Assembly (NCBI RefSeq): GCF_009936215.1
Contig: NZ_AP019551.1
Coordinates: forward strand, 1,636,708 to 1,700,707
Source: Athalassotoga saccharophila
GTDB lineage: Bacteria; Thermotogota; Thermotogae; Mesoaciditogales; Mesoaciditogaceae
DNA length: 64,000 nt
Direction of reading: 5' to 3'
Shown one piece after another: positions 1 through 8,189 of the stretch. Each line of letters opens with the position of its first letter. The first letter of the stretch is position 1. Under the pieces are notes generated by a model. The model had not been told where the DNA came from and did no database searches. It saw only the letters and a program-made list of their open reading frames with translations. The translations under genes and the position numbers were made by a program.

Positions 1-407
1 ATCATGAAAAGATCATCGTATTTTTCCTGATTTGGCGCTATCAAGAGACCATCGACGCGCCTTTGGATAAGTGTTTGAATGGCCTTTACCTCTCTTTCAT
101 AACTTCTCGATGTGTTGGCAAGGATTATTTGGTATCCTTTCTCCTGAGCCTGAGATTCAACTCCCTTTAGAACCTCAGCCCAGAAAGGGTTGGCGTTGTC
201 CTCGATTATGACACCTATCGTGTGGGTCTTTTGAAATTTCAGAGACGCAGCAAATCTGTTTGGCACGTATCCAAGTTTTCTTGCCGTCTCCTCGATCCTT
301 TTTCTTGTCTCGGGACTTACATCCTGCCTTCCGTTGAGTGCCCTCGAGGCTGCGCTTAAAGAGACACCCGCCTGTTTGGCCACATCTTTTAAAGTTACGT
401 AACCCAT
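1..407 (-). CDS. LacI-family transcriptional regulator, N-terminal part (runs off the window)
   Basis: The frame is open from the ATG at 405-407 to the left edge, so only about 135 N-terminal residues are visible. They begin MGYVTLKDVAKQAGVSLSAA, a LacI helix-turn-helix, followed by the hinge (residues about 45-60) and the start of the periplasmic-binding-like core with IEDNANPFWAEV. A GGAGGC site lies seven bases before the ATG. It is clearly paralogous to the LacI protein at 32874-33860, sharing the NANPFWAEVLKGVES and RRVDGLLI stretches. The family binds a sugar ligand and represses a nearby uptake or catabolic operon, which here would lie to the left of the window. The ligand cannot be told from this fragment. 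Confidence 0.9.
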   Translation of the reverse strand, partial: MGYVTLKDVAKQAGVSLSAASRALNGRQDVSPETRKRIEETARKLGYVPNRFAASLKFQKTHTIGVIIEDNANPFWAEVLKGVESQAQEKGYQIILANTSRSYEREVKAIQTLIQRRVDGLLIAPNQEKYDDLFM

Positions 408-420
408 TTTTGCCTCCGCA

Positions 421-438
421 ATCGATACCGCAATCGTT
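421..438. promoter_or_regulatory. LacI-type operator upstream of the partial regulator gene
   Basis: ATCGATACCGCAATCGTT matches the perfect palindrome ATCGATACCGGTATCGAT found in front of the paralogous lacI gene (33874-33891) at 15 of 18 positions. It is also part of a 12-base direct repeat (418-429 and 430-441). It lies just downstream of the promoter -10 box, where a bound repressor would block initiation, so autoregulation is inferred. Confidence 0.6.
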
Positions 439-448
439 TCCGAAACAA

Positions 449-477
449 TTTATACAATTTATTTTAAAAATTGTCAA
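449..477 (-). promoter_or_regulatory. sigma-70-type promoter of the partial lacI gene
   Basis: On the minus strand TTGACA (472-477) and TATAAA (449-454) are separated by exactly 17 bases. The predicted start of transcription falls near 442, immediately before the operator and about 35 bases before the ATG. Confidence 0.65.
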
Positions 478-654
478 ACCTCGTTTAAGGTGATTTAAAC
501 CATTTAATGACGATTAAGCCTGAAAATAAGCGTTTAAATCAAAAAAGTTAAAAATACCCACGATTATCATCCAATATCTTTGGCAATTCGAAGATTAACA
601 TAGTGCATTTAGAAGGTAAAAGGAAATCTTGCGGAAGATTGTATTTATATTAGA
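478..654. other. AT-rich intergenic stretch
   Basis: No coding frame with a ribosome site, RNA gene or strong hairpin was seen here. It separates the leftward lacI transcription unit from the rightward rpsF operon. Confidence 0.5.
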
Positions 655-713
655 GTGACATGCTCCCACCACTTATAGAAGTGGGAGAATTCTTGCTTAA
701 AAGGACGTTAAAA
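655..713. repeat. dispersed hairpin repeat, copy 1 (possible IS200/IS605-type end)
   Basis: This 59-base stretch is 52/59 identical to 19367-19425. Its core is an imperfect hairpin (CCACTT, loop ATAG, AAGTGG with a GAG extension) followed by GAATTCTTGCTTAA and GGACGTTAAAA. The form resembles the terminal hairpins of IS200/IS605-type elements as I recall them. No transposase or TnpB frame is next to it, so it would be a remnant or a small non-autonomous element. Confidence 0.5.
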
Positions 714-773
714 GTAATCCCCTTCGAAAAGAAGATTCAAACTTCGAATTTCTATTTTATATGGACACCGATT

Positions 774-802
774 TTCAATTTTCAATTTTTATGTGTTATA
801 AT
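774..802 (+). promoter_or_regulatory. promoter of the rpsF operon
   Basis: A perfect TATAAT -10 box lies at 797-802. The -35 candidate TTCAAT (774-779, 17-base spacer) is weak. Predicted start near 809, giving a 5' leader of about 45 bases. Confidence 0.55.
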
Positions 803-808
803 GATTGT

Positions 809-828
809 ACCCGCCCTAAAATAGGGCC
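809..828 (+). promoter_or_regulatory. possible S6:S18-binding mRNA leader
   Basis: The short leader carries CCG (811-813) followed directly by a six-pair hairpin, GCCCTA (813-818) with TAGGGC (822-827) around an AAA loop. Ribosomal proteins S6 and S18 are known to repress rpsF-ssb-rpsR operons by binding a leader hairpin with a conserved CCG. The position and operon content fit, but the match to the family consensus was not tested. Confidence 0.35.
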
Positions 829-852
829 AAAATTGTCCATGGGAGGTAATTT

Positions 853-1263
853 ATGAGGATTTACGAAACGCTTTTCATCATCGATCCTACTCTTGAAGAA
901 GAGGCAAGGAACAAACTCGTCGATCGCGTTAAAAATCAGATCGAAGAGAAGATGGGGGGAAAGATAAGAAAGATAGACAGATGGGGAGTAAGACAGTTGG
1001 CCTTCAAGGTTCAAAAGTTCAATGAAGGCGATTATACAATCATCCTTTTCGATGCAGATCCTTCGAAGATCAGATCTCTTGAAGAACTTTACAGGGTTGT
1101 CCCAGAAATATTCAGACATCTTATCTTAAGAAGAGAAGATCTCGAAAAGCATCCAACGATTGAAAAGCAAGAAAAAGAAGAAAAGACCGAGGAGATTACT
1201 CCCGATCAAAAAGAAGAGACGGCCGAGGTTACGGTTTCGGATAATGAGGGAGAAAATTCGTGA
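853..1263 (+). CDS. rpsF: 30S ribosomal protein S6
   Basis: The product starts MRIYETLFIIDPTLEEEA and contains DRWGVRQLAF and VPEIFRHLILR, the standard S6 ferredoxin-like fold over residues 1-98. S6 binds 16S rRNA in the 30S platform together with S18. A GGGAGGT site sits six bases before the ATG. Residues about 100-136 form a long Glu/Lys-rich tail, longer than in many bacteria but common among extended S6 proteins. It is first in the operon rpsF-ssb-rpsR, and its stop codon overlaps the GTG of ssb by four bases, so the two are translationally coupled. Confidence 0.97.
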   Translation: MRIYETLFIIDPTLEEEARNKLVDRVKNQIEEKMGGKIRKIDRWGVRQLAFKVQKFNEGDYTIILFDADPSKIRSLEELYRVVPEIFRHLILRREDLEKHPTIEKQEKEEKTEEITPDQKEETAEVTVSDNEGENS

Positions 1264-1673
1264 ATTATAACAAGGTAATTCTCGTTGGAAGGATAACTCA
1301 AGATCCACAATTGAGAACGGGTATGAATGGTAATGTTGTCACTTTCAATCTTGCCGTAAACAGGAATTATTCAAAAGAAGACAAACAGGTAGATTTTTTC
1401 AGAATAGTATGTTTTGGAAAGAACGCCGAGTTTGTTGCTTCGTATTTGAGAAAAGGTCGCCTGATCTTGATAGATGGGAGTTTAAGAAATAATTCCTGGA
1501 CAGACAGGGATGGGAAACAACGTGTTACCACAGAGATAATAGCAAACAAGGTACAGCCGCTCGATAAAAAAGAAAGCGTGGAAGAAATCAGCGATTCATC
1601 CGGTGAGGAGATGCCTCCATCTTTTGATAGCGATATTCCGTCAGAAGATGAGGACAATGATGTACCATTTTAA
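1260..1673 (+). CDS. ssb: single-stranded DNA-binding protein
   Basis: A 137-residue SSB with the OB-fold over residues 1-105 (MNYNKVILVGRITQDPQLR, FNLAVNR, DFFRIVCFGKNAEF) and an acidic disordered tail that ends DVPF, the tip that recruits replication and repair partners. It coats single-stranded DNA during replication. The start is GTG, overlapping the rpsF stop as GTGA. The position between rpsF and rpsR is the classic bacterial arrangement. The length is close to that of Thermotoga SSB. Confidence 0.97.
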   Translation: MNYNKVILVGRITQDPQLRTGMNGNVVTFNLAVNRNYSKEDKQVDFFRIVCFGKNAEFVASYLRKGRLILIDGSLRNNSWTDRDGKQRVTTEIIANKVQPLDKKESVEEISDSSGEEMPPSFDSDIPSEDEDNDVPF

Positions 1674-1698
1674 TTTTAAAAATTGGAGGTTGATTTGA

Positions 1699-1953
1699 AT
1701 GGCTTACGATAAAGATAGTGGAAAAAAGGAAAAAACAGGTTTCAAAAGAAAGGCAAGAAAATGTTATTTTTGCATGAATGATATAAATTACATTGATTAC
1801 AAAGATACGAGAACTTTGAAGAAGTTCGTCAGCGATAAAGGGAAGATCTTACCAAGAAGGATCACCGGTACCTGTGCGAAACATCAAAGAATGGTGGCCG
1901 AGGCCATAAAGCGCTCGAGAGAAGCGGCACTCATTCCATACACTAAAGATTAA
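1699..1953 (+). CDS. rpsR: 30S ribosomal protein S18, zinc-ribbon form
   Basis: An 84-residue S18 ([38 protein letters not shown]). It partners S6 on the 30S platform. Cys22, Cys25, Cys59 and His62 make a CxxC...CxxH set, so this is the zinc-binding (C+) version rather than the cysteine-free paralogue found in many mesophiles. GGAGG lies upstream of the ATG with normal spacing. It is the third gene of the rpsF operon. Confidence 0.97.
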   Translation: MAYDKDSGKKEKTGFKRKARKCYFCMNDINYIDYKDTRTLKKFVSDKGKILPRRITGTCAKHQRMVAEAIKRSREAALIPYTKD

Positions 1954-1973
1954 AGAGGCCACACGGCCTCTTT
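1952..1973 (+). terminator. hairpin between rpsR and rplI
   Basis: AAAGAGGCC (1952-1960) and GGCCTCTTT (1965-1973) form a perfect nine-pair stem with an ACAC loop. It is followed by GTGTT rather than a long T run, and by a second small hairpin (TTGTGT/ACACAA, 72-86 of the same region) just before the rplI ribosome site. It is probably a weak terminator or attenuator rather than a full stop. Confidence 0.5.
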
Positions 1974-1998
1974 GTGTTAAACACAAGGTGGTGATAAA

Positions 1999-2442
1999 AT
2001 GAAGGTCTTGCTTTTACAGGATGTTAAGGCACTCGGGAGAATGGGCGATATAGTCGAAGTTAGCGACGGATACGCAAGGAATTATCTTCTCCCTCGCAAA
2101 TTGGCAACTTTGGCAAATGAAAAGGTTATCGAACAGGTGAATAAAGAAAAAAAGGCCGAAGAGTTGAGAAAGAAAAAGGCAATGGAAGAGGCTGCAAAAA
2201 AAATAGATGAACTCATGAAGACCACGATCGTTGTGAAGGCTAAAGCAGGTGAGGGTAATAAACTTTATGGATCTGTAACCTCTTCAGAAATAGCCGAAAA
2301 ACTTTCAGAATACTTTGGAGAGCCTTTTGACAAGAAGAATATAGAGGTAGAGCCGATAAAGGAACTTGGTCTCTACGAAGCCAAAGTTAAATTTGGAAAT
2401 GGCCTATCCGGAAAAGTGAAAATCAGGGTTGAAAAAAGTTGA
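1999..2442 (+). CDS. rplI: 50S ribosomal protein L9
   Basis: A 147-residue L9. The N-terminal domain MKVLLLQDVKALGRMGDIVEVSDGYARNYLLPRKLA carries the family signature, then comes a long Lys/Glu-rich connecting helix (residues about 45-75), then the C-terminal rRNA-binding domain (AGEGNKLYGSVTSSEIAE). L9 spans the base of the L1 stalk and helps keep the reading frame. AAGGTGG precedes the ATG. The stop overlaps the TTG start of the next gene. Confidence 0.97.
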   Translation: MKVLLLQDVKALGRMGDIVEVSDGYARNYLLPRKLATLANEKVIEQVNKEKKAEELRKKKAMEEAAKKIDELMKTTIVVKAKAGEGNKLYGSVTSSEIAEKLSEYFGEPFDKKNIEVEPIKELGLYEAKVKFGNGLSGKVKIRVEKS

Positions 2443-3287
2443 ATATAATAATGTATTCCAAAGCGCTTTATTCTACATGGATGTACTATTCGCCAGACAG
2501 GATGCTTATAGATTGCGGAGAAGGTGCGAGCACTTATTTGGGAAATAAGTCTTTTGCAGTCCAGAGGGTTTTTCTGACACACGGTCATGCAGATCATATA
2601 GCGGGTCTGTGGGGACTTGTTAACACGAGAAACAACGCAATGGGAGATAAGGAAAAGGCACTCGAGATATATTATCCAAAGGGAAGCAAGTCGGTAGAGG
2701 AATTCCTTGATTTCATTTTGAAAGTCAACAACGATTTGAAATACGCGCTTACCATAAAGTCGCTTGATGTCGGAGAAGAGGTAATACTTCACAGGACTGG
2801 CGGAGTCAAGAGAGTCATAAGACCATTCAAAACCCACCATACGGTCAACGAGATCAGTTTTGGTTACAATATATTCGAAAGACGAAAACGTCTGAAAGAC
2901 AAGTACAGAAACTTGAGTCAGAATGAGATACTCGATCTTGTCAAAAAGTACGGAAGAGAAGAGATAACCGTAGATTACGAACAAAAGATATTGACGATAA
3001 GTGGAGACTCAACGCCGATAGCGGTCAAAGATGCCTATGAAACTGATTTGCTTATTCACGAATCGACATTTTTAAACGGTGATGATAGAAAGGGAAATAA
3101 TCATTCTTCGATACGTGAGGTTCTTGCTCTTGCCAAAGAGGCAAAAGTTAAGTCTTTGATACTTTACCATATCTCGACGAGATACGAAAGGAATATAAAG
3201 CGTTACGTGAACAAAGCGGTAGAGGAGATCGGAGTTGACTTTCCGGTAATGTACGTTCATCCTTCAAAGATTTTCACTTTGAAATGA
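2439..3287 (+). CDS. rnz: ribonuclease Z (tRNA 3'-processing endonuclease)
   Basis: A metallo-beta-lactamase-fold nuclease of 282 residues that trims the 3' trailer from pre-tRNA. The zinc signature HGHADH is at residues 48-53. Other ligands are His134, Asp190 (LTISGDS) and His244 (ILYHIS), and the HEST motif starts at residue 207. The N-terminus MNIIMYSKALYSTW closely resembles T. maritima RNase Z, an unusual Thermotoga type that cuts after the CCA. That similarity supports the TTG start at 2439, which overlaps the rplI stop, over the ATG at 2451. RNase Z enzymes that cleave after CCA fit genomes with encoded CCA ends; this was not checked here. Confidence 0.92.
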   Translation: MNIIMYSKALYSTWMYYSPDRMLIDCGEGASTYLGNKSFAVQRVFLTHGHADHIAGLWGLVNTRNNAMGDKEKALEIYYPKGSKSVEEFLDFILKVNNDLKYALTIKSLDVGEEVILHRTGGVKRVIRPFKTHHTVNEISFGYNIFERRKRLKDKYRNLSQNEILDLVKKYGREEITVDYEQKILTISGDSTPIAVKDAYETDLLIHESTFLNGDDRKGNNHSSIREVLALAKEAKVKSLILYHISTRYERNIKRYVNKAVEEIGVDFPVMYVHPSKIFTLK

Positions 3288-3300
3288 AGGGATGATAAAG

Positions 3301-3738
3301 ATGGTTTTAGTATTTTGGATATTTTTAGGGGCTTTAATGTGCATCACGGAGATCTTTATTCCCACTTTTTTCCTCTTTTGGTTCGGCCTCGGGGCTTTTG
3401 CGGCTGCTATCACCTCTCTTTTTGCCGATCTTATAATTCAAATAGTCGTCTTTATAGTCGTATCGGCAGTTCTTGTGATATTCACACGTCCAATAGCGCT
3501 GAAGGTCCTCCAAAGAAAGGATTCTCCAAGGCAAATAAGCATAGATGAGATAATAGGCAAAAGAGCCCTCGTTATAGAACCAATCGACGTTGAAAAGAAT
3601 ACGGGAAAGGTTAAGATAAATGGAGATGTATGGAGAGCCATTACGGTTGACAATTCAAAGGTTATGATAAATGATTATGTTGTCATCTTAAAGGTTGAGG
3701 GTACCAAACTTGTGGTAAGAAGGGAGGAAAATAAATGA
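3301..3738 (+). CDS. NfeD-like membrane protein
   Basis: A short NfeD of about 145 residues with two or three membrane segments in the first 70 residues ([39 protein letters not shown]) and a C-terminal OB-fold domain ([22 protein letters not shown]). NfeD proteins work with SPFH/stomatin partners in membrane quality control, and the SPFH gene follows with an ATGA overlap. An in-frame ATG at 3292 is also possible, but AAGGGAT at 3287-3293 gives good spacing only to 3301. No serine protease domain is present. Confidence 0.88.
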   Translation: MVLVFWIFLGALMCITEIFIPTFFLFWFGLGAFAAAITSLFADLIIQIVVFIVVSAVLVIFTRPIALKVLQRKDSPRQISIDEIIGKRALVIEPIDVEKNTGKVKINGDVWRAITVDNSKVMINDYVVILKVEGTKLVVRREENK

Positions 3739-4658
3739 TACTCGGAATAATCATAGGAGTTATTATAGCGGCCTTCCTTATAATCGTTGCAATAACCGGT
3801 ATAAAGATAGTCAGGCCATTCCAAAGGGGGTTAGTCGAACGCCTTGGAAAATTTTCAAGGGAGGTTCAATCGGGACTGCATCTTATAATTCCTTTCTTTG
3901 AAAAGATGATTAAGGTGGACATGAGAGAACACTTCATAAACGTCCCGCCTCAAGAAGTTATAACGCGTGATAACGTCGTTGTTTCCGTTGACGCCATAAT
4001 ATATTACCAGGTTTCAGACGCATTCAAAGTCAATTACAACGTTAAGGCTTTTGAACCCGCCGCAACGATGCTCGCCCAGACGAACCTTAGAAACGTCATA
4101 GGAGAACTCGAACTTGATCAAACCCTGACTTCTCGTGAAATGATAAACGCAAAATTGAGAGATACGCTCGACGAGGCAACAGACAAATGGGGAGTAAGAA
4201 TAACAAGGGTTGAAATAAAGAAAATAGATCCTCCAAAGGATATAACGGAGGCAATGAGCCAGCAGATGAAGGCCGAAAGGACGAAGAGGGCCGCCATTCT
4301 TGAGGCCGAAGGTATAAAGCAATCGCAGATTCTTCAGGCTGAAGGACAAAAACAATCACAGATTTTGAAAGCCGAAGGAGACGCAACGGCAATTCAAAGA
4401 ATAGCCGATGCACAGAAATACAAATTTCAGACAGAGGCAGAAGGTCAGGCGGCGGCCATAAAGATCGTGTTTGATGCAATTCATTCAGGAAATCCAACGC
4501 CAGATCTTATAACAATAAGATATTTAGAGGCACTCCAACAAATTGCAAATGGGCAGGCCACAAAGATCTTTTTACCATTTGAAACTTCTGGTGTTCTTTC
4601 GAGCCTCGGCGCTATGGCAGAAGTTTTCAAAAACGGGGAGGGAAAGAGCAAGAGTTGA
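3735..4658 (+). CDS. SPFH/stomatin-like membrane protein (QmcA type)
   Basis: A 307-residue band-7 protein with one N-terminal membrane segment (residues 3-25), the SPFH domain ([42 protein letters not shown]) and a helical region with several AEG repeats (about 190-245) that forms coiled coils in oligomeric rings. Such proteins organise membrane microdomains and regulate membrane proteases. The start overlaps the nfeD stop (ATGA) and AGGGAGG precedes it. The nfeD-SPFH pair is a conserved two-gene module. Confidence 0.92.
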   Translation: MILGIIIGVIIAAFLIIVAITGIKIVRPFQRGLVERLGKFSREVQSGLHLIIPFFEKMIKVDMREHFINVPPQEVITRDNVVVSVDAIIYYQVSDAFKVNYNVKAFEPAATMLAQTNLRNVIGELELDQTLTSREMINAKLRDTLDEATDKWGVRITRVEIKKIDPPKDITEAMSQQMKAERTKRAAILEAEGIKQSQILQAEGQKQSQILKAEGDATAIQRIADAQKYKFQTEAEGQAAAIKIVFDAIHSGNPTPDLITIRYLEALQQIANGQATKIFLPFETSGVLSSLGAMAEVFKNGEGKSKS

Positions 4659-5215
4659 ATCTAATAACACTGTGGGTAACGGCCCTTGAAGTTGCGCTTA
4701 TAACTGTTGGAGGATTTTTACTTGCGTTTTGGTACGTAAGAAATCGGATAATAGAAAAAAAGCAACTTGGTACCTCCATTCTCAAATACTTTCAGGGACT
4801 TTTCCCTGTCGGTGTGATGTTTTTTGGAATTTACGTCATTCTCTCTTTCAATCACGCAATAGGATCTTTGATCATGGTGCTTGCGACGTTTTTTTACATA
4901 GTATCAAGTGTAACTTACACCATCGACAAATACGATAGCGTTCATCGGGCCACTATTCTTTCTCTCGGATACACGCGTCAGGAGTACGCAATAAGGTATC
5001 TTTTCAAAAGTTCTTTAAGCACATGGATAATAGCGGCCCTTAATTTTTTCGTTGCCCAATTCATCGCGCTTGTATTCATCCAGATCATGGCAAATTACGA
5101 AATAAGCACATTTGAAAATGATTTGCTCTACGCTTCTCTTGCGCTTATGCTTGGAGGATTTCTTCTTTCGATATTCAAAAGTTCTGACATTTTGGAGGTA
5201 AAACGCAAAGAATGA
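4655..5215 (+). CDS. unknown four- to five-helix membrane protein
   Basis: I do not recognise a family with certainty. The 186 residues contain about five hydrophobic segments (residues 5-27, 48-66, 70-90, about 120-145 and 158-176), with a basic loop [19 protein letters not shown] between segments three and four that is reminiscent of the coupling loops of ABC-type permeases. The start is a TTG overlapping the SPFH stop, and the stop overlaps the next ATG (ATGA). It is therefore translated together with NfeD, SPFH and the following exported protein, which suggests an envelope role. Confidence 0.7.
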   Translation: MNLITLWVTALEVALITVGGFLLAFWYVRNRIIEKKQLGTSILKYFQGLFPVGVMFFGIYVILSFNHAIGSLIMVLATFFYIVSSVTYTIDKYDSVHRATILSLGYTRQEYAIRYLFKSSLSTWIIAALNFFVAQFIALVFIQIMANYEISTFENDLLYASLALMLGGFLLSIFKSSDILEVKRKE

Positions 5216-5844
5216 AAAGATATTTTTTCATCCTTTTGATATTTGGACAGATGGCCTTCGCATTGCCTATATCGATGACTATTTCAAATCAGGAAGTCTC
5301 GTTAGGATTGGTTGCCACACCGATCGAGATGAATATGGGATATCCGCAATCTTCAATATCTTTTCAACAATTAGCCGGAATAAATGTGGCAGTCTCAACG
5401 CCACTTTTTAATCCCTACCTGAATTTCAACATTTACAATTACAGATTCCTCTCCTTCTTTGCCGGCACAAATTTCGAATTTGGAAATCTCCCGCAGGCTT
5501 TCAAAAGTGAAAAGATAAACGAATACGGCAGAATCTTTTTGGATCTTTCGGCTTCTGCCAATCTAAAAGACCTTTATTTTTTTGTCAATTACGAAAGGCT
5601 TATTTCAAGTGTGGATCTAAACGTTTTGAATAACATTTTCTTTATCGCGCCGCCAAATCCCTACTATCCTCCGAATGCGCTATACCTTTACACCTCGTAC
5701 GATTTCGACTGGTTTAAAGACGAAAAGGTGATTTTTCGAATCTTTGGAGACGTTAACTTGAACTTCTCCGATGGTTTTATCTTTTCAACGCCTTCGATAG
5801 AGTTGGGAATAAGAATTCTTACCAACACTTCCATTCTTAATTAA
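5212..5844 (+). CDS. unknown exported protein, possibly an outer-membrane beta-barrel
   Basis: A 210-residue protein with an N-terminal signal peptide ([19 protein letters not shown]). The mature part has alternating polar and aromatic strands (FFAGTNFEFGNLP, YFFVNYERL, VIFRIFGDVNLNF) and ends in a strand (IELGIRILTN), which looks like an outer-membrane barrel of the Thermotogota envelope. No family name can be given. It is the last gene of the rpsF-led strand and converges on the pyrE-like gene with a four-base overlap of stops. Confidence 0.65.
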   Translation: MKRYFFILLIFGQMAFALPISMTISNQEVSLGLVATPIEMNMGYPQSSISFQQLAGINVAVSTPLFNPYLNFNIYNYRFLSFFAGTNFEFGNLPQAFKSEKINEYGRIFLDLSASANLKDLYFFVNYERLISSVDLNVLNNIFFIAPPNPYYPPNALYLYTSYDFDWFKDEKVIFRIFGDVNLNFSDGFIFSTPSIELGIRILTNTSILN

Positions 5845-6419
5845 GAGCCTTTTTCTGAACAAAGATTCTTATAATTCTTAAGAGGCATTCCTTCTTTGCA
5901 CATAGGACATTCTTCAGGTTTATAAATTTGCGCCGAGACATTCAAAAGGGAAACTACCTGAAGGCCTTCTATTTTGTCAAAATGTCCGATCTTCACTATT
6001 GATGAGATGCCTATTGCCGAACTATCGAACTCTTCGAGGGCATTTAGAATGTCATGAATTATCTTACCGTCCCTTACGATATCTTCAACTATGAGTATAT
6101 TTTTGAACATTGATGGATTCATGCAATGTGTGAACGAAAGACGATCACCATCTTCTTCAAGATAAATAAATGGAATATCCATATTTCTCGCCACTTCGTA
6201 TCCTATTATCATGCCATTTTTAGTTGCGGATATAATACAGTCTGGGGCAAATCTTTGAGATTTCAAGGCTATTTCTGCCCCTATCTCCTTTGTCCTCCAT
6301 GTGTATTGAAGGATTTTCCCACATTCGACATATGTATCAGAATGTTCATGCGATCTCAATTCAAAATGCCCTTTAAAGATGGCATTCGATTCGGTTAAAA
6401 TAGATTTTACATCTATCAA
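5841..6419 (-). CDS. pyrE: orotate phosphoribosyltransferase-like protein
   Basis: The 192 residues follow the short PyrE form: GHFELRSHEHSDTYVECGK near the N-terminus, IIGYEVAR at residues 71-78 and a CPMCKEG(M)PL tail typical of Thermus/Thermotoga PyrE. OPRTase makes OMP from orotate and PRPP. The PRPP loop is unusual: residues 108-121 read ILIVEDIVRDGKII where the family has VEDVxTTGGS, and SATKNGM replaces the usual GPALGG. It may be a diverged paralogue acting on another base. The start is TTG, eight bases after AGGGGC. No other pyr gene is nearby. Confidence 0.7.
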   Translation of the reverse strand: MIDVKSILTESNAIFKGHFELRSHEHSDTYVECGKILQYTWRTKEIGAEIALKSQRFAPDCIISATKNGMIIGYEVARNMDIPFIYLEEDGDRLSFTHCMNPSMFKNILIVEDIVRDGKIIHDILNALEEFDSSAIGISSIVKIGHFDKIEGLQVVSLLNVSAQIYKPEECPMCKEGMPLKNYKNLCSEKGS

Positions 6420-6433
6420 AATAATCGCCCCTT

Positions 6434-7645
6434 TCAGTTGCGCGATATGATGTTTATGACGGCCTCCAAAGCATCATTTGTCGCGGCACGTCTCACGTCG
6501 TCTCTATTTCCTCCGTATATTCTCTTCCAGTTTCTCTTTAGATTTTTCGATGAAAAGCCAAACCATACCGTCCCGATCTTTTTATCTTCGACTGTCGACG
6601 GCCCTGCGATTCCCGTCGTTGCGATGCCTATATCCGTATTAAAGAGACGCCTTACACCATCTGCCATCTCAGATACACATTCCTCAGATATGGCACCCTT
6701 TTCTTTTATAGTTTTTTCGCTAACACCGAGTACTTTTATTTTGGATTCATTCGCGTATGCGATAACTCCACCCGCAAAAACAGATGAAATGCCGGCCACA
6801 TTGACGAGTTTATCAGAGATCATCCCACCAGTAACGGATTCGGCAACCGAGATCGTCATGTGCTTTTCACTTAAAATTCTGTAAACAACATGCTCTAAAC
6901 TTTCATCTAACCCGATAACTTCCTTTGGAAATCTTTCGAGTACGCGCCTTTTTAAATCATCGAGTATTCTAATTGCTTCTCCTTCATCCTTTCCCTTTGC
7001 CGTCATTGAAATTTCTATCCATCCCTTTTTCAAAAAGGTCGATATCGTTGGATTTGAAGATCGTGCAAGATCATGGATTCTGTCTTCAACCTCCGATTCT
7101 CTCATTCCGACGATCTTTATGAAATCATTCTTCGTGTATCCATTTCCGAATTTTCTTAAAAAGTCTTCGAGGCCATTCCTTATTATCGATCTTATCTCGT
7201 CAGGAGGGCCCGGAAGGAGAATAAGATACTTTCCATCTTTTTGAATTATTATCCCCGGAGCAACGCCGGCCGTGTTTTCGATCGTAGATGATCCCCTCGG
7301 AATAGAGGCAAAAGATTGGGCTATCCTTTCGGGCACCTTTTGACTTAGAAGATATTCATAGATCTTTTTATCTACCTCGAGTGGAATGCCGACTGCTATA
7401 GATGCGGCCTGTTTTGAAAGATCGCTTCCAGTGCCGCCAAGTCCTCCCGTCGATAAAACGATCTCTGCCCTTCCAAGGGCCTCTTTGTAAGATTGTGCTA
7501 TCCTTTCGATGTTATCACCGACTGTTGTATATCTGTATATGTCTATACCGCATCTTGCAAGCAATTCACAAAGAATTCTCGCATCTTCATTGCAGTTTTT
7601 CCCAAGTAGAAGTTCTGTCCCCGTCGATACTATCTCGGCCTTCAT
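6434..7645 (-). CDS. cinA: CinA: nicotinamide-nucleotide amidase / ADP-ribose pyrophosphatase-type protein
   Basis: A 403-residue two-domain CinA. Residues 1-170 form the MoaB/COG1058 domain (AEIVSTGTELLLGKNCNED, STGGLGGTGSDL, LLPGPPDEI). Residues about 250-403 are the PncC amidase domain (VAESVTGGMISDKL, ATTGIAGPS, GTVWFGFSSK). It converts NMN to nicotinate mononucleotide in NAD salvage, and the N-terminal domain hydrolyses ADP-ribose in studied homologues. The ATG overlaps the stop of the upstream Nudix gene, itself a probable ADP-ribose pyrophosphatase, so the two likely share a pathway. Confidence 0.93.
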   Translation of the reverse strand: MKAEIVSTGTELLLGKNCNEDARILCELLARCGIDIYRYTTVGDNIERIAQSYKEALGRAEIVLSTGGLGGTGSDLSKQAASIAVGIPLEVDKKIYEYLLSQKVPERIAQSFASIPRGSSTIENTAGVAPGIIIQKDGKYLILLPGPPDEIRSIIRNGLEDFLRKFGNGYTKNDFIKIVGMRESEVEDRIHDLARSSNPTISTFLKKGWIEISMTAKGKDEGEAIRILDDLKRRVLERFPKEVIGLDESLEHVVYRILSEKHMTISVAESVTGGMISDKLVNVAGISSVFAGGVIAYANESKIKVLGVSEKTIKEKGAISEECVSEMADGVRRLFNTDIGIATTGIAGPSTVEDKKIGTVWFGFSSKNLKRNWKRIYGGNRDDVRRAATNDALEAVINIISRN

Positions 7646-8178
7646 AAAAGTCCCATTCTCCTTGCCCTGAAAAAAGCCGCTATGGTCTTTGAATCGGTGA
7701 TCTCATTTTTCATTATCATCTCTTCGACCTCTTCGGTCTTGAAATATTTTATTTCAAGGAACTCATCTTCATCGAGATGTCTAACGCCATTCGAAATTCC
7801 AGAGGCAAAGTAAAGGTGTATTTTTTCGTCTGAAAAGCCTGGCGTTGTGTATATATAACCGATTTTTTGCCATTTCAAAGCGCTGATACCGGTCTCTTCG
7901 AGAAGTTCTCTCTTTGCGCATTCGAAAGGATCTTCATCCTTATCGAGTTTTCCGGCAGGTATTTCCCAAAGTATTTCGTTTATTGGATATCTAAATTGCC
8001 TCTCTAAAACTATTTGCCCATCGTCTAAAAGCACGATTACCGCGGAGGCTCCTGGATGTCTTACGACCTCTCTGAAGGACTTATGACCATTTGGAAGTTC
8101 AACCTCGTCAACGTAAAGTTTAAGAATCTTTCCCTCGAATTTCTTTGAAGAATTCAAAACCTTTTCGGATAAATTCAT
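7642..8178 (-). CDS. Nudix hydrolase, ADP-ribose pyrophosphatase type
   Basis: A 178-residue protein with a full Nudix box: Gly76, Glu82, Arg90-Glu91, Glu94-Glu95 and Gly97 (GKLDKDEDPFECAKRELLEETG). QFRYPINEILWEIPAG just before it is typical of ADP-ribose pyrophosphatases, and the GFSDEKIHLYFA segment follows. It hydrolyses ADP-ribose to AMP and ribose 5-phosphate. AAAGGAGG immediately upstream sets the start at the ATG at 8176-8178 rather than the longer frame to 8211. It overlaps cinA by four bases. Confidence 0.9.
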   Translation of the reverse strand: MNLSEKVLNSSKKFEGKILKLYVDEVELPNGHKSFREVVRHPGASAVIVLLDDGQIVLERQFRYPINEILWEIPAGKLDKDEDPFECAKRELLEETGISALKWQKIGYIYTTPGFSDEKIHLYFASGISNGVRHLDEDEFLEIKYFKTEEVEEMIMKNEITDSKTIAAFFRARRMGLL

Positions 8179-8189
8179 ATTTTCCTCCT

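Noticed and set aside
2373-2984. 203-codon open frame on the minus strand
   Set aside because: It lies wholly over rplI/rnz, lacks a ribosome site and family motifs, and rnz is well supported.
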